From Echinometra lucunter (lineage: Eukaryota; Echinodermata; Echinoidea; Camarodonta; Echinometridae), in contig CM057169.1 in NCBI GenBank assembly GCA_029962745.1, positions 21,808,437 through 21,872,436 on the forward strand: 64,000 bases of DNA, read 5' to 3'. The notes beneath the pieces are model-generated. The model was given only the letters and a program-made list of their open reading frames with translations. It had not been told where the DNA came from and ran no database searches. A program made the position numbers and the translations under genes. Of the stretch, positions 27,301 through 40,700 are shown piece after piece (the stretch's first letter is position 1; each line of letters begins with the position of its first letter).

Positions 27301-30300
27301 CAGATGGCTGCAGATAATAATTGATTAACCAGCACTGCAGTTGGCATAACAAAGTTTTATGACATACTTACTCTCTCTCTCTAAAAAAAGAGTGAACACG
27401 TTCACTCTGTTAGGGGTGAATTTCAGAAGAGAGTGCATGTAGAGTGAATTAAGAGTGAATTAAGAGTGAAAATTGTGATATTCACTCTTTATTCACTCTT
27501 TTAAGGGTGACCTCAGGGATCACTCACAATCCTTGAGTGATCACTGAGGTGACCCCTCAAAGAGTGAATAAAGAGTGAATATCACAATTTTTACTCTTAA
27601 TGCTCTCTAAATGCACTCTCTTCTGAAATTCACCCCTAACAGAGTGAACACATTCACTCTTTTTTTAGAGAGAGAGTACCAACACTGAAGAATGACAAAG
27701 CTGGAGATTACTATTTTTTGTTGCTTTTAGTACAGTGAGATATGTGGTCAAATTCCATGAAAAGCGGTAGTTTACCGCCTAAATCGGTAGAGTTGGCAGG
27801 TATGTTATGCGAGTTAATTCTGTTGTGTTTGGCAGAGTGAGACTACAGAAATGTGTCACCTCTTCAAGTTACATTGAGTACCTGCTAGTTCTGATGATGT
27901 CACTCAATGAATTTTATCCTTCATGTTTAGAACCTTGTACCTTGCTAATCGTTCTAAATCCCTACTCATTCAGTATGTGATTAACCACTGTGATAACAAG
28001 AAATTGAGGATCTTAACACTCTGCTTCGAGATACTACAGGCAGACCAAAATGTAGTTGTACTCCCAGGCTGTAGTGAAATACCCTATGGATTGGAGGAGA
28101 ACCATAAACATATTATAAATGTACTAGACGAAAAGCAGCACGCGCGGATATCACTACGCGAATGGCATTAGGCCCCGCCTCTTTCAGATCATTTGAAGGG
28201 GCTGATAAGCACCCGTTATCGCCATTATATCAATAACACTGTCACTGTTGCATTATTCATATCTATTGCGCGTATCAGTTTATTGTGACACTTTGATTTA
28301 ATGCGCATTTGTTGCACATTTATTGTGCATTTATTGGGCATGTGGTTAGCTGATTGGTATGATTTTTCAAAACATGTACAAATGCACGCTACTCATGGGA
28401 AGCATCTTACAAAAGGAATTATTCTTTTTTTATCATGAATATTAATGGGGGCTTAGGTCGGCCTTCTAATGAATCTGGACAAAATGGCGGAGCTTTAGGG
28501 GCCTGGGGAGAACAATGATGCACAAATAATTCATGTTTGCAAGTGCACAATATTTAGTGAATATGCATTGCACGAACATTAATTTACAGTGGGATAATGA
28601 AAGAGACCTTATCAAGTTCAACAGTGCTCAGAATACCACTTTGTAAATGTACATGTAGAGAGTGAAGATAAAAGAGCATAAGGGCAAAAACAGGTTTCAA
28701 ATCAAAATCAAGGCCTGCTGTGATTACTGAGGTAGATTCTGTCATATCATCTCATTGAGACCCCATCTTCCTGGTATGTGTTTAGATTACAAAAACAATC
28801 ATAAAGATGAAATATTTTTATTTCATTAGTGATATAGATTAGAGAGGAATTTTTTGGTTAACCACATGAGGGTAGACTTTGATTCGAGTTAATCATGTGT
28901 AAATGTGTAACCAATTTGTAGAATTAATCATAGTAAGATCAAGTCTTTTATATTCCTTGCATACATGTAAACATTTTAACAATAGTTTCATGCTCAATCA
29001 ATTTCATTGGAGTTTACATCTGCAACAGGTCTTTTGTGGTTGCAGATTTAGATTTTGATCGATTGCTTCCAAGGGACCGACAGAGACCATCAGCCTTTGA
29101 GACAGACGATGTCACTGGTTGTGTAATGTCAGAAAAATTGACAGAAGGCCCATGGGATGGTTGGCCTTTTAAGCCAGCACTCACCATACGATCCGACTGC
29201 GACCCGATTTCTTAACAAAAGGCATTTTGCATTAAATATGAAAGATAAAGAAAGTAAAATTCTCTTTTTTGGAGTTCGGTATAATGATAGGGAAACTAAA
29301 ATCGAAATTTTGGTTAACTGCAAGCCTTGTGTTCGGAGTGAAGGCCAAATCAGCTGCAAATCTTAGCCGATCGCAACATTGCTACGATTCGGAATTGAAT
29401 TCGCTTTTATTCCTACAGGGAGGCTCACAATAGTCCGGAATTTCAATATTAGTGTTCATACGACTAATTCGAAACTTCAATCATGAAGATTTTACATGTT
29501 TGAATGTTCATATCAATCAAATGCTATAAAAAATTTTTCCAAAATTATATTGCAGTGGATCGTGCTGTGTGCGCCGGGCTTTAGACTGACTCGTCCATAT
29601 GGTGGGCCTTCGGTCATCTTTCCTAATGGTTCACTAGACCAGCATTGTCAGTCTCGTGGACTGTCGATCCGCTGGGATGTCCTTCTTGAAGTATTTCTCC
29701 ACATTTGGTTATTTTAGACAGAATAATCACATTGTTTTATCATTGTGTATATTTCAATGGTGTTTTGGAGAAATTGTTGTGTATCTGTTAACATATCTGT
29801 TTCTGTCATTCAGCATTTTAATATTTATAGTGAGATATTAATGACGATACATCATTTTATTTCTCTTTCCAGTCTTCTGATCCCACCAGCAAGTTCCACC
29901 CATTCAGCAACCTTTCCGAGCTTGTCAACAGCTACAAGCTTACCAACAACGGTCTCTGCTGCCCTCTACAGCATCCCGTAGAAGCCAAGAAAGAAGAGGA
30001 AGACCAAGACACAGGTAGATTAATGCTGCCAAGAATTTTGATCTTTTGAAGTTTTTATTCTGATTTCAACAATGAATTTTGAAATACAGAACAAAAATAG
30101 CTTCCCAGGGAGGGTCGTAAGGGATGCAGGACAAATGGTTGAATATTGGACATCTGGGCCTCGGAACACAAAGATTTGCAATCAGTCGCAAAGTTGTAAC
30201 AGCCAGTCAAGACCATTGTTTCATTCACATCTCGTTCAAAAAGGTGACCCTTGACCAATCAGAATGGTTGTTTTAAATTTGTGATCACAAACCTTTGTTA

Positions 30301-33300
30301 CGGGCCCCAGGTCAATCTAGCTAAGTATTGCAATAATTGCACTATAAACACTGCTTTGTGCAACCAGTGAGGAATGGTAGAATGCATTTCAAAACAACTT
30401 TTTGTAAATTAACATTTTCTTCTCTCAAAGCTACATTCATCCATCCCTGCATGCATGTGCATAAACTAGCACATGCTTCCAGACAAAAAAATAATCCCAT
30501 TAAAATTACTAATGACAGCAGTCATGGGGAGTTACTTGCGTCATAACAGAGTCATGCAGACATATATGTACATCAGTTTAATGTATGTATGCAAACGTCA
30601 TAGTTAGTCTGAATGGAGCTTTCATAAAATTGTAGAAAGAGGATGAAACTTTCTCCGTAAACTTAAACTTGTCTCAAAATTCATCAGAAAAAAGATAACA
30701 TTGAAACTATCTATCAGAAGAGTGTTCATTCTGTTAAATGGTTAACCAAAACCTTTTCATCTGGACTGAGCAGACAAAACTATCCAGTAAAGAAACAGGA
30801 AATATTGTAACAAGAGGAATGAGGTTACCATGTTCTTCCTCAGAATCCACATGCAGCGTAGGCATCAGTTTACCTTTTAAGGTGATTGCATGTATATCAT
30901 TTGATTTTAACCCTCTGAGTACTGAATTCTTGAAAGTTCTACCCAGTTCCTGTAACCAATGGATTGATACAAGTTTCCAAATCTCATCTATTATGATGGA
31001 AGGGATGCACATGGTTTACAGAAATTAAAAACCAAATCAGTTTACTTAAAGTCTTATTGTTCATATTCTGAAGTCAAACGGTTCGATGAACTCGGGCAGA
31101 TGCAAGTCAATAAAATGCTGGTTTACAGTTCTGTCATCCAATGAAAAAAAGGAAGCTACTCTTTAGAATGAGTTTCTAAGTAAATGAAGAAAATAAAGTC
31201 ACTCTTTTATGTGGAAATCTATGGAGTTGCTTCCATTTCATATGTCTATATTTTGGAAATTTGGGGTCATGTGACCGCTAATGTTTCATCATCATGGAGA
31301 ATATACAAAAAAAGTACCCCAAATCAAGAGAAAGTCAATTTTGAAAAAAAAAAAAGAAAATCTAGAGTTGCTTCCGTTTGCCATTGGATAGCAGAGCTTG
31401 TCTATTCAGTCCTTAAACTTCCAGTTATTTGATATCTGGAAGTTCTTGATTTTTCTCCAGTCATCAAATGTGAATGCATCTTTTCTTTGACGTTCATGTC
31501 ATGTTCTGAAGAGACCTCCAGGACTGCACATTTCCTCCTCCCTCATTGAAATCATCCACCCCACGTCGCCATCGCTTCTATTTTGGGGTTCTGGGTGAAG
31601 CAAGAGCTTGGCCTGACTGTCAGCAAGAAGGCTAAGAAGAAATTTGCCGGGAATTTTAGATCAGGAAGTTGGCGGCAATTCTATCTGATTGGGAGGATGT
31701 GGAAATATAAATGAAAGACTGTCAAGGGTTAAAGCTCTTCCTGCTAAACAAGGCTCATGTCACAGTTCTTATATACCTAAACGTAGTTGTGTTGTCTGAA
31801 CAGTGAACTTTATTTCATATTTTCATAATTACCATTTTATTTACTCATATGTACTAAACCAAGAAAACAAACAGCACTGTACTTAGAACAGTTGTTTAAA
31901 AATTCATTAGGTTGTTAAACATATGAACCTACCAACTGTTTTTTTAAATTTGTAAAACATATGGGGATTTTTTTTTTAAAACAACTTCTGGTAGGTTCAT
32001 ATTTTAAACAACCTAATGATTTCTAAACCACTGTTCTAACAGTTTGGCAGGCTCAAATGGGCTTATGCATATATTTTGATTACCCCTATCAACAAGGTGA
32101 TGTACAAGAACAACTTGAGGGCTGTGATACATGTTCACTCATTGCAAGAGCGCTATAGAAATGCTAATATTGTATTGTTGTATAGGGTCTATTTCCCTGC
32201 ATTTTTCCTGTGTTGCGCGATGGCGATTTGCAATGTATTCAAAACATTCAATGACATTAAATTCGTCAAGATGACGAAGACATCGGATACTTCTTTCTTT
32301 TAAACCGCATAGTTTTATTTTTTTCAGCTTGTGATGCACATTGTTTTGATTTCCCATTCTTGTGTTTTGTGTTTTGATTTTGACTCTCGGGCATTGTTAT
32401 TTGTGCACTTTTTTTATTCTTATTTTTTTCACTCAATTTTTTTCCTCAGACGAGTTGTGGTATATGTTTTTTTTTTGTATATACAGTGCAGTTGCCAACA
32501 ATACAATGTAGCCACTCCGGGTATCAACTCATAACTGTCGATAGCTTGCCATACCAGTAGTCCTTGCAAGGAGAATCCCAAATAGGTCAATCAAAATGGT
32601 TCGCTGCAGTTCAGATGATAAAGTCATCAATTCCTAAACAAAAACAATTCCAACTTATAAAGCCATAAAGAAGTTTTAGAGCACACAACATAAGAGGGTT
32701 CAAGTACATTCCAACAAGGGAAGAAGGCGACATTTCATGACAAAAAGCATGGTATGGTATCTAGTAAGACCTATGACCCCATTCTCATTACAAGGGATAG
32801 CACGATCCGCGCCGCCTCTAAGTTGAGAATGTGGCAACGTCGTTTCGGTGCGATTCCGGGAGGTCCACGGTGATCATAAGCTGGACCACCTCTGGGGGGT
32901 AGTCCAGGGGAGATAGCGCGATCCAGAGAATGCCAATTTGCAGTTTACTGTGCAGAGAGTGCCAAGATAGATCATGCTACCATCTGAAGGTGTGAACCCT
33001 TGGCGTGCCGGTGGACCTCCCTGGCGCGCGACATGGGTTGCACTATAGCGCAATCCTCTTTCCAATCTCATAATGAGAACAGGGTCTTTGAAGACAGGTA
33101 CTCCCTAATAATACCAGTAGCTCTCCTCTTAGTGGCTAAATTCATGCACATGCATGTAGAACTGTAATATCATCTAGTCAGTGAATTAGCACCTGAAACT
33201 GTGATGATATTTCTTAAAATCCTTCTTTCTTATACAAAAACGTGAATTCACCCCTGATATTCCTTGTCTTCCTTTCCATCTTTCCTTAGATGATGAAGAT

Positions 33301-34698
33301 GAGAGGTTGTCCAGTGATACCTCTGGTTCATCCCAAGACAGTCCTCAGCATCTCCTGCAAGCCAGGCTAGAGGCCATGGATCTCACGCCACTGGAAGGGG
33401 CAGACTTTGTGGGGCGGCTCAGGGAGTATGTCTCCAAGGGGGTGAGGGAGGACAGCGAGGAGGTCAGGGCAGGGGGTAATCATGCCTCTCATTTCAGGAA
33501 TATGATGATGGCTTCCACCAGAGAACTCACAAGGTACTAGAAGATTGATTTCCTTAGAACATTAATCAAGTTTATCAATTATTTTGCCAAATGGACCTGT
33601 CACGTCATCTATGGGTTTTATTCCTAAAATGCAGAAATTACAGGATTATAGCGCAATTTGTTGCATGTAGATATAAGTATTGCACTTTCCAAACCTAGGG
33701 ACAAATTTTACACTATCAGTAGTTCAAGATCATGTATGATATTCTTCCTTTTGAATGTGATATGTTGTGATGATCATGTGATTGATTGAATACTATTAGC
33801 ACACGATAGATATATCTTGGATATACCATTAGAAAACTAAAGCAATGGTAGAAAGGAAAAAAAATGAAGATATTTTAGATTCTGAGGTTGTGTGACAGGA
33901 GCAACCAGTTAGAAAGATTGTAGGAATGAAAGAAAAAGAAAGTGAGAGATGGATGATAAGGAGAGAAAGAGAGGGAGAGAGAGAGAAGAAGAAGAAGAAG
34001 GAGAAGAAGGAGGAGAAGGAGAAGAAGAAGAAGAAGGAGAAGAAAGAAGAAAGAAGAAAGAAGAAGAAGAAAGAAAGAAGAAGAAGAAGAAGAAGAAGAA
34101 GAAAGAAACGAAGAAAGAAGAAAGAAGAAGAAGAAGAAGAAGAAGGAAGAAGAAGAAGAAGAAGAGGAAGAGAAGAAGAAGAAGAAGAAGAGGAAGAAGG
34201 AGGAGGAGGAAAAAGAAGAAGAAGAAGAAGAAGAAGAAGAAGAAGAAAGAGAGAGAATTCTGTGTAGATAATAAAGTGCGCCAGTCCCGTTTTTGCCCTT
34301 TTCTTCCATACCCTTCTCTCCATTAGGGCAAGTCCTATCCTTGAATAGCTGTGTTACTTCTCACTAGATTCACCACATGCATGTACATTTGGTCCCAAAA
34401 GTTTACATACATACATACATACATACACCTGGCAGAGAAACACTTTTCCTTGTATTTTCACAGCTTCTCTCACTCCTGCCAACATTTCTCTCCATGATGA
34501 AAGACAAGTTTTGTTTTGTTTTTTCTTAAATCACCCTGAGACGTGTACATGAATCATCATATTTGAAATGATAATAAGTTGTAAAAGGAGAGGAAAATTT
34601 GCTTTTTGTATGTAAACTTTTTTGCCAACTGTACTTTCATCTAGGGTAGCTTCATTTGGGGCTGTTCGCAGGTGGTACTCCGTTAGCCCAAGGAAGAG

Positions 34699-34769
<71 letters not shown>

Positions 34770-37700
34770 GAGAGAGAAGGGGGGGGCTAAGTAGCCTGCT
34801 AGATCTTGTATTACTGGTTGTATCGGCCTCCTTTTTACCCCCTCCTTCGATTGACGCAAGTCATATCCTTGAATGGCTTTGTTTCTTTCGTTGGATTAAC
34901 AATGCACATCATGTAAATATTGAAAATATAATCCGAGGGAGCTTCATATGGGGCATCAGCAGGTGGTTTCTTGCTAGCCCAACCTCGAGCTTGAAAGTTA
35001 AGAGTAATCGGGGATTCTTGTGAAAAAAAATCATTGCTTGCCATTCTTCATCTCTATTTAAGTCCAAGTTCTGCTAGACCTGCTTATGGGTATTCTGAGG
35101 AATTAGCTTGAGCTTAAGACTTCAGACTGATCAGTGCTTTTTATTTAGAATCTCTGCTCCATTAGCTTGAGTCCAGACAGAAAATCCCTCAGACTTAAGA
35201 AATGAATTTGAGCTGCAGACAATTTTGTACATGTATGGTGTCTTTAAAGTGTACCAATCACCTGGAAAAGAATTTGTGTACAGCTAGTAAGTGTGACTAA
35301 ATAACCTCCCAAACAACTTTATGTGGCATTCTAGAGGTCACCAATTAAGGAGTTTGGAGAAAATAAAGGATAACATAAGACCTTACAATTAAGGCATATA
35401 CGAAATCAATTGGTTGTTCTGTTTCGTAAACTCCCCAATCTGTACATACGCATACATTGCCTCCTAGTCTACCTCACTTTTCACTTTTATATTATTTTAG
35501 AGTATATTTAAACCGGAATATCGCTTTATATACTGTTTAAGCTAATATTTTAGCGTACAGATATTTTAGCGAGTTATCATTTTTATGTTTTGAAAGATAT
35601 TTCTATACAAGTATATAGGCATTTTACTGAGTGGAAATTTCGGTAAGGACATCATCGTGAAATTAGCGAAAATTAAACCACCGTGAAAATTTCAGCTTAT
35701 ACAGTAAGTCTTATTTAAAGCTCATGTTTTGAATACAGTATGAGTGACAATGAATCCTTGATCTACAGATTGGTACTCATTATTCAGCGGTCATTTAGCC
35801 TCACAGCAGGCTGATTCACAAGCTTTGGTTTCCTTAAAGGTGATAGTCTGATATCTCAAACCCAGCAGTGATGACATAAAGCCCACTATTTGCTAGCATC
35901 CTCGCAGCAAATAAGCTTGAGCTGGTTGTGATCAGGCCAATTTCAATGAATCAGAATTTGTGACCTTCATTGTAGAAACTCTTGCAAATTGAGACAGGCC
36001 TAGCTAGTTTATGTGGAGGGTATTTCCCCCTTTAAAGCCCTGACAAGTGTTCCACTATCTAGCCAGGATTGTTGAGTCATGTAAGATGAAGGATTTAGAA
36101 CTAAGACTCTTGATGAGTCTTTAGTCCAGCGTATATAAAGTGCATGTATGGTGGCCCATCTCTATGAAACAGGTGAAAGAATGTTTATCCAGTGGGATTT
36201 CCTGTTCTTCTCTGTTGTTTCATTCAAGGAACTTCATCAGTTCTTTGACATTGACAAATGTTTGCTTTTAGATTATGCTGCCAATATGACATTTTGCTGA
36301 GATTTGCTTGCAGTTTTTGTGAGCTTTGTCAATTAATGCATTAACAACCTCCCTGAATAATTTGATATTCATACTACAGTGTAGTAAACATCAAAAACAT
36401 TGATATACCTGCATTAATGATTACATTTTAGTGAAATAAATTGAAAGATCCTTCCAATATGTTGTAGGAAGCAAGTTCATTATTGGCTTGGTGACTTTTG
36501 TTTGGAATTCCTCCAGAATTTGGATAATTTCCATACTTTTAATCATACATCAATTTCCTGGAAATGTTTGGTGATATTCCTTGCATTTTAAACCAAATTT
36601 GTAGAATATTCTTTTCCTTTTATGACCAGGGACACAGGGTTAATAGTTCCTTGTGCTTGTGCAGTGAAAGTCCTTCATTAAGGCTATAATTACAGCTGTA
36701 GTCACATTTGCAAACTTAGCATTTATGAAAGTAAACTGCGGAATTGAAACCTGGATTTCTTTATCCTTCCTGAAGTATGCCAAAATGAAGTATTTCTTTA
36801 TCCTGATCATTCAATAAAAGAAAGTACATGCCCAACTACATGTAGTAAACCTGCTTGAAGTTTTGTTTTCTACTGCATTTCCCTGTCAAATTATATCTCC
36901 TAACGATAACAGTAACAGATAAACGGGTAAACCTTTCAGAATTATTTCTGGAATTTTCAGTAGTTGACTATTCCCTTTCATACATTGATCATTGTTTAAT
37001 AGCATCAAACCACTTCCTTTCAATACGAGAAGAATAACACACTCGATACAAATCAATGAGGGGATAGCGACACAAAGGGGAATTATTTTCTAATTTCCTC
37101 TTGAAGCTACGTGTATGCAATCACACATAATGATGTCATGGTATTGTTCTCTCATAGCTTGCTCTAATGTACAGTCACAATGGTTGACATCTGGATTTAT
37201 GCTTTTACATGTAGGTCTGTATGATGTGTCTTTGGTAAAAATGTATTGCATGCATGGCTGAAGGGAAATTGTCACCTACAGCATGCATCATTGAAAACAC
37301 AACAAGTGAATAGTTGTTAGAAAATATGCAGACACCAACTTCACATATCCATTAAGGATTGTACTGATACACAGTAAAGCAACAGCAAAGCCTTTACTTA
37401 TCTTCCAAAAACTGTCCTTCTAAAACTCAAATATTTTGTAGTGTAATATAATATTTTGCACATCAAAAACACTTAAAAAGTTAATCATCAAATTGTTTAA
37501 AGCTTGAAAATATTGAAAATATGATATGAAACATTTCCTTGAGAAGTTCACTCAAGCATAGTGTGTAGAGTTGAAGCAAACTTATGTACTTAATGTTTTA
37601 GATATTAAACTGATTTTACAGTTTACTTTTAAACTGCTTTGAACTTATCCTAAGAAGATCTGTAATGCACTACATTTTTGTCAATCTGTGTATACTCCTG

Positions 37701-40700
37701 AAATATATTTCTGTGAAAATGACGTTTTGTCTGAGGTTTTGAGAGATCAGTGAGGGTACTGGGTTACAAAGTGGATGGATTAAAAAGCAGACCAATGAGC
37801 AAAGATAAAAATAAAAACATTTTAAAGGAAAGCTTCTGTTATTTGATGATATTGTGTTTCATAATGATAAAAATATGAACTCTAACAGGCCTATAAATAG
37901 ATAGCATGCCATCTACTGAATGATTCTGGGCTCTGTTTCATCAATAACAAGTTGCAATAACTGTTATAAGCTACTGATATCCTTGCATCTGATTGACTGA
38001 GAGCAAATTTGTCACAGAAATGAGGCAGTTGTTATTGAAATCAAACAAGTTTTATGAAACTGGGGGGTTCATAAAGCTGTTCGTAAGTTACGAACGACTT
38101 TACGCACGACTGGTGATACCTTTTTATGCTACATGTAAATGAATGAGAATCTGATTAGTACCCAAGAACATGTTCCAGTCGTGCGTAAAGTCCTTCGTAA
38201 CTTACGAACGGCTTTATGAAACACCTCCCTGGCCCTGATCAGAACATGTATCATTTCTCTCTCTCTCTGTCTCTTTCTTTTTCTTTTATCTTTCTTTCTC
38301 TTTCCCTTTCTCTCTTTCCTCTTCTTCTATCTCTCTTTGAGATTAATTTATTTCAGGAATGACAATGAGGCCTAAATCATTTTATTATGCACTCTGTTTT
38401 CTTCATTACACATTGGATGTGTGATTATGTAATCAATCAAAACCTATAACGAGGTTGGTGAGGTCACCGAGGTCCTCAGAGGCCAAGAGACTGGTAGTAG
38501 TACTAAGGACGAGAACAGTCACCTATGGGGACAGGTCCTTTGCTAAAGCTGCACCCGTTCTCTGGAACTCACTTCCTCCTTATCTGAGACAATTAGACTC
38601 CACAGAACAATTTAAAACACAACAGAAGACATACCGGTATCTGTTTACCTTAGATTTGAATGTCAGTACCTGTTTATTGTCTGCTGAACTATTTTCATGT
38701 AGCCTGCATATCTATTATTGTCGCACCTTGATCGAAAGTTTTCAGATATTTGCACGTTATAAGTTGATATTATTATTATCATTATTATTATCATTATTAT
38801 TATTATCATTATTATTATTATTATCATTACTATTATCATTATTGTTATTATCATTATGATTATTATTATTATCATTATTATTATTATCATTATTATTATT
38901 ATTATCATTATTATTATTATCATTATTATTATTATTATCATTATTATTATCATTATTATTATTATTATCATTATTATTATTATCATTATTATTATTATTA
39001 TCATTATTATTATTATCATTATTATTATAATTATTATTATTATTATCATTATTATTATTATCATTATTATTATTGTTATTATTGTTATTATTATTATTAT
39101 CATTATTATTATTATCATTATTATTTATTATTATTATCATATCTTACTTTTCATATTAACAGGCAACTGAAAATTTTCCAACTCCAACTTGATGCCATGC
39201 AGTGTCTCTTTGATGTGCAGCTTCCCTCAAACAAGAAATTCACCCTCCAAGATCATGTGAGTTTTTGTCTACCTCATTTTTTGTTCAGTTAAAGGAAACC
39301 AAAACCCTCAGGTCAAGTAGTTTTTAAATCAAAGCCAAGGCAGAATGAAACAGATCAGTGAAAATTTTAAGGAAATCAGACACAGAATTAGAAAGTTATG
39401 CCTATATGAAATTTTCTATTTGACATTTTTTTGACACTACCATAGCTATTGATGACAACATTTATGGACAACTCTCAGTATGTTCTGTATACAGAATTTC
39501 ACATATTCTTTCTTTTCTTGAAGACCACATGTTTTCATTGTCCGTATCCCAAATACTACCATAGCTATTGATGACAACATTTATGGACAACTCTCAGTCT
39601 GTTTTTTTATACAGAATTTCACATATTCTTTCTTTTCTTGAAGACCACATGTTTTCATTGTCCTTATCCCAAATATGTTGTGGAGAAAACACTCCTACAT
39701 TATATATCTTGGGTTTGGTTCAAGAAAATGTGCAAATCTTAAGCAAAACGAAATTGTTGAATTATGTGTGCACAAAACATGCTGAGAGTTGTCCGCAAAT
39801 GATGTCATCAATAGCAATGGTAATGTCAGAAAAAGGTCAAATAGAAATTTTATACAGCCATAACTTTCTCATTTGGTGTCCGATTTTTTTCAAGTTTTCG
39901 CCAATGTGTTTTATTCCATCTCACCTTTGATTTATAAACTACTTGATTTAGGGGTGTTGGTTTCCTTTAACCACTAAATTTTGTCATTCACATGGGTTTT
40001 GTATAAGGACTATCTGGTTCCAGTATCCAATGGGTTAAGTTTCTTAAATTTCCTTTCTCATGGTTTTGGTGAAAGATTAGGGCTGTAAATTTAGCAGCAT
40101 ATTCGGGTTTGGTTTGGTTCGGCAGAGTTCGGCACTTTTATTTCCAAATTTTGGTTCGGTTCGGGGTTCGGCAATACAGTATTAAAAAAATTAAAAGGGA
40201 GAGTATCGATAACAAATGACCACCAGAACTCTTTCAGTCCTTACTGCACTGGAAGTCACTGTTTCTTATAAATATATTTTGTATGACAAAAAATAGTTAC
40301 TGCATTTATTGCATGATTCTTTGTTATTTATTTTATTTTCTGAATGAAGAGGAAAGATAATTTTCGTATACTGATTAATAGAAAACAAGAGAATATTTTT
40401 TTAAAATTGAAATAAAGGAAAGGAACGAAAATAATAAAACAAATTATCAATAAAGCAGTGTTTTTCTATTTTTTAATTTTTAAAAAATATTTATTTAGTA
40501 TTATGATCGATCATGATTGTTAATCGATAACAACCTTATTACGATCGATTACAATCCTGAGTATCTTTGGGCATATTTTGAAACTTTCAACATGATTTTG
40601 GGGGAAAACAACTAGAATTCATGGTGCCAAATATTATGAAATTTATCAGAATCAAAGGAAAAATGAGACACAAGCTTTATTAAGTATTTTTCTATCTTTT

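Larger units (their letters stand above)
9391..29872 (+). other. Intron 1 (20.5 kb)
   Basis: GT-AG intron in the middle of the SH2 domain. It carries Kolobok-like elements, large foldbacks, a LINE fossil, a CTT microsatellite and tandem repeats, listed separately. Stretches where I see nothing nameable: 10750-13400, 15020-16360, 17620-19460, 20970-22540, 22720-25720, 26240-27360 and 28510-29160. Confidence 0.85.
30015..33289 (+). other. Intron 2
   Basis: GT-AG, 3.3 kb. Holds one member of a ~250-bp repeat pair, a ~164-bp foldback and two inverted-repeat elements. Nothing recognised at 30320-31140 or 31410-31870. Confidence 0.85.
33534..39162 (+). other. Intron 3
   Basis: GT-AG, 5.6 kb. Contains the GAA and GA microsatellites, two small foldback elements, and a LINE 3' fragment ending in an ATT/ATC microsatellite against exon 4. 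Nothing nameable at 34800-35530 and 35720-37920. Confidence 0.85.

Noticed and set aside
33829..34326. Glu/Arg/Lys or Ser/Leu frames of up to 164 codons
   Set aside because: Translation of the GAA purine tract on either strand.
38663..39170. Ile- or Asn-rich frames
   Set aside because: ATT/ATC microsatellite after a LINE fragment.
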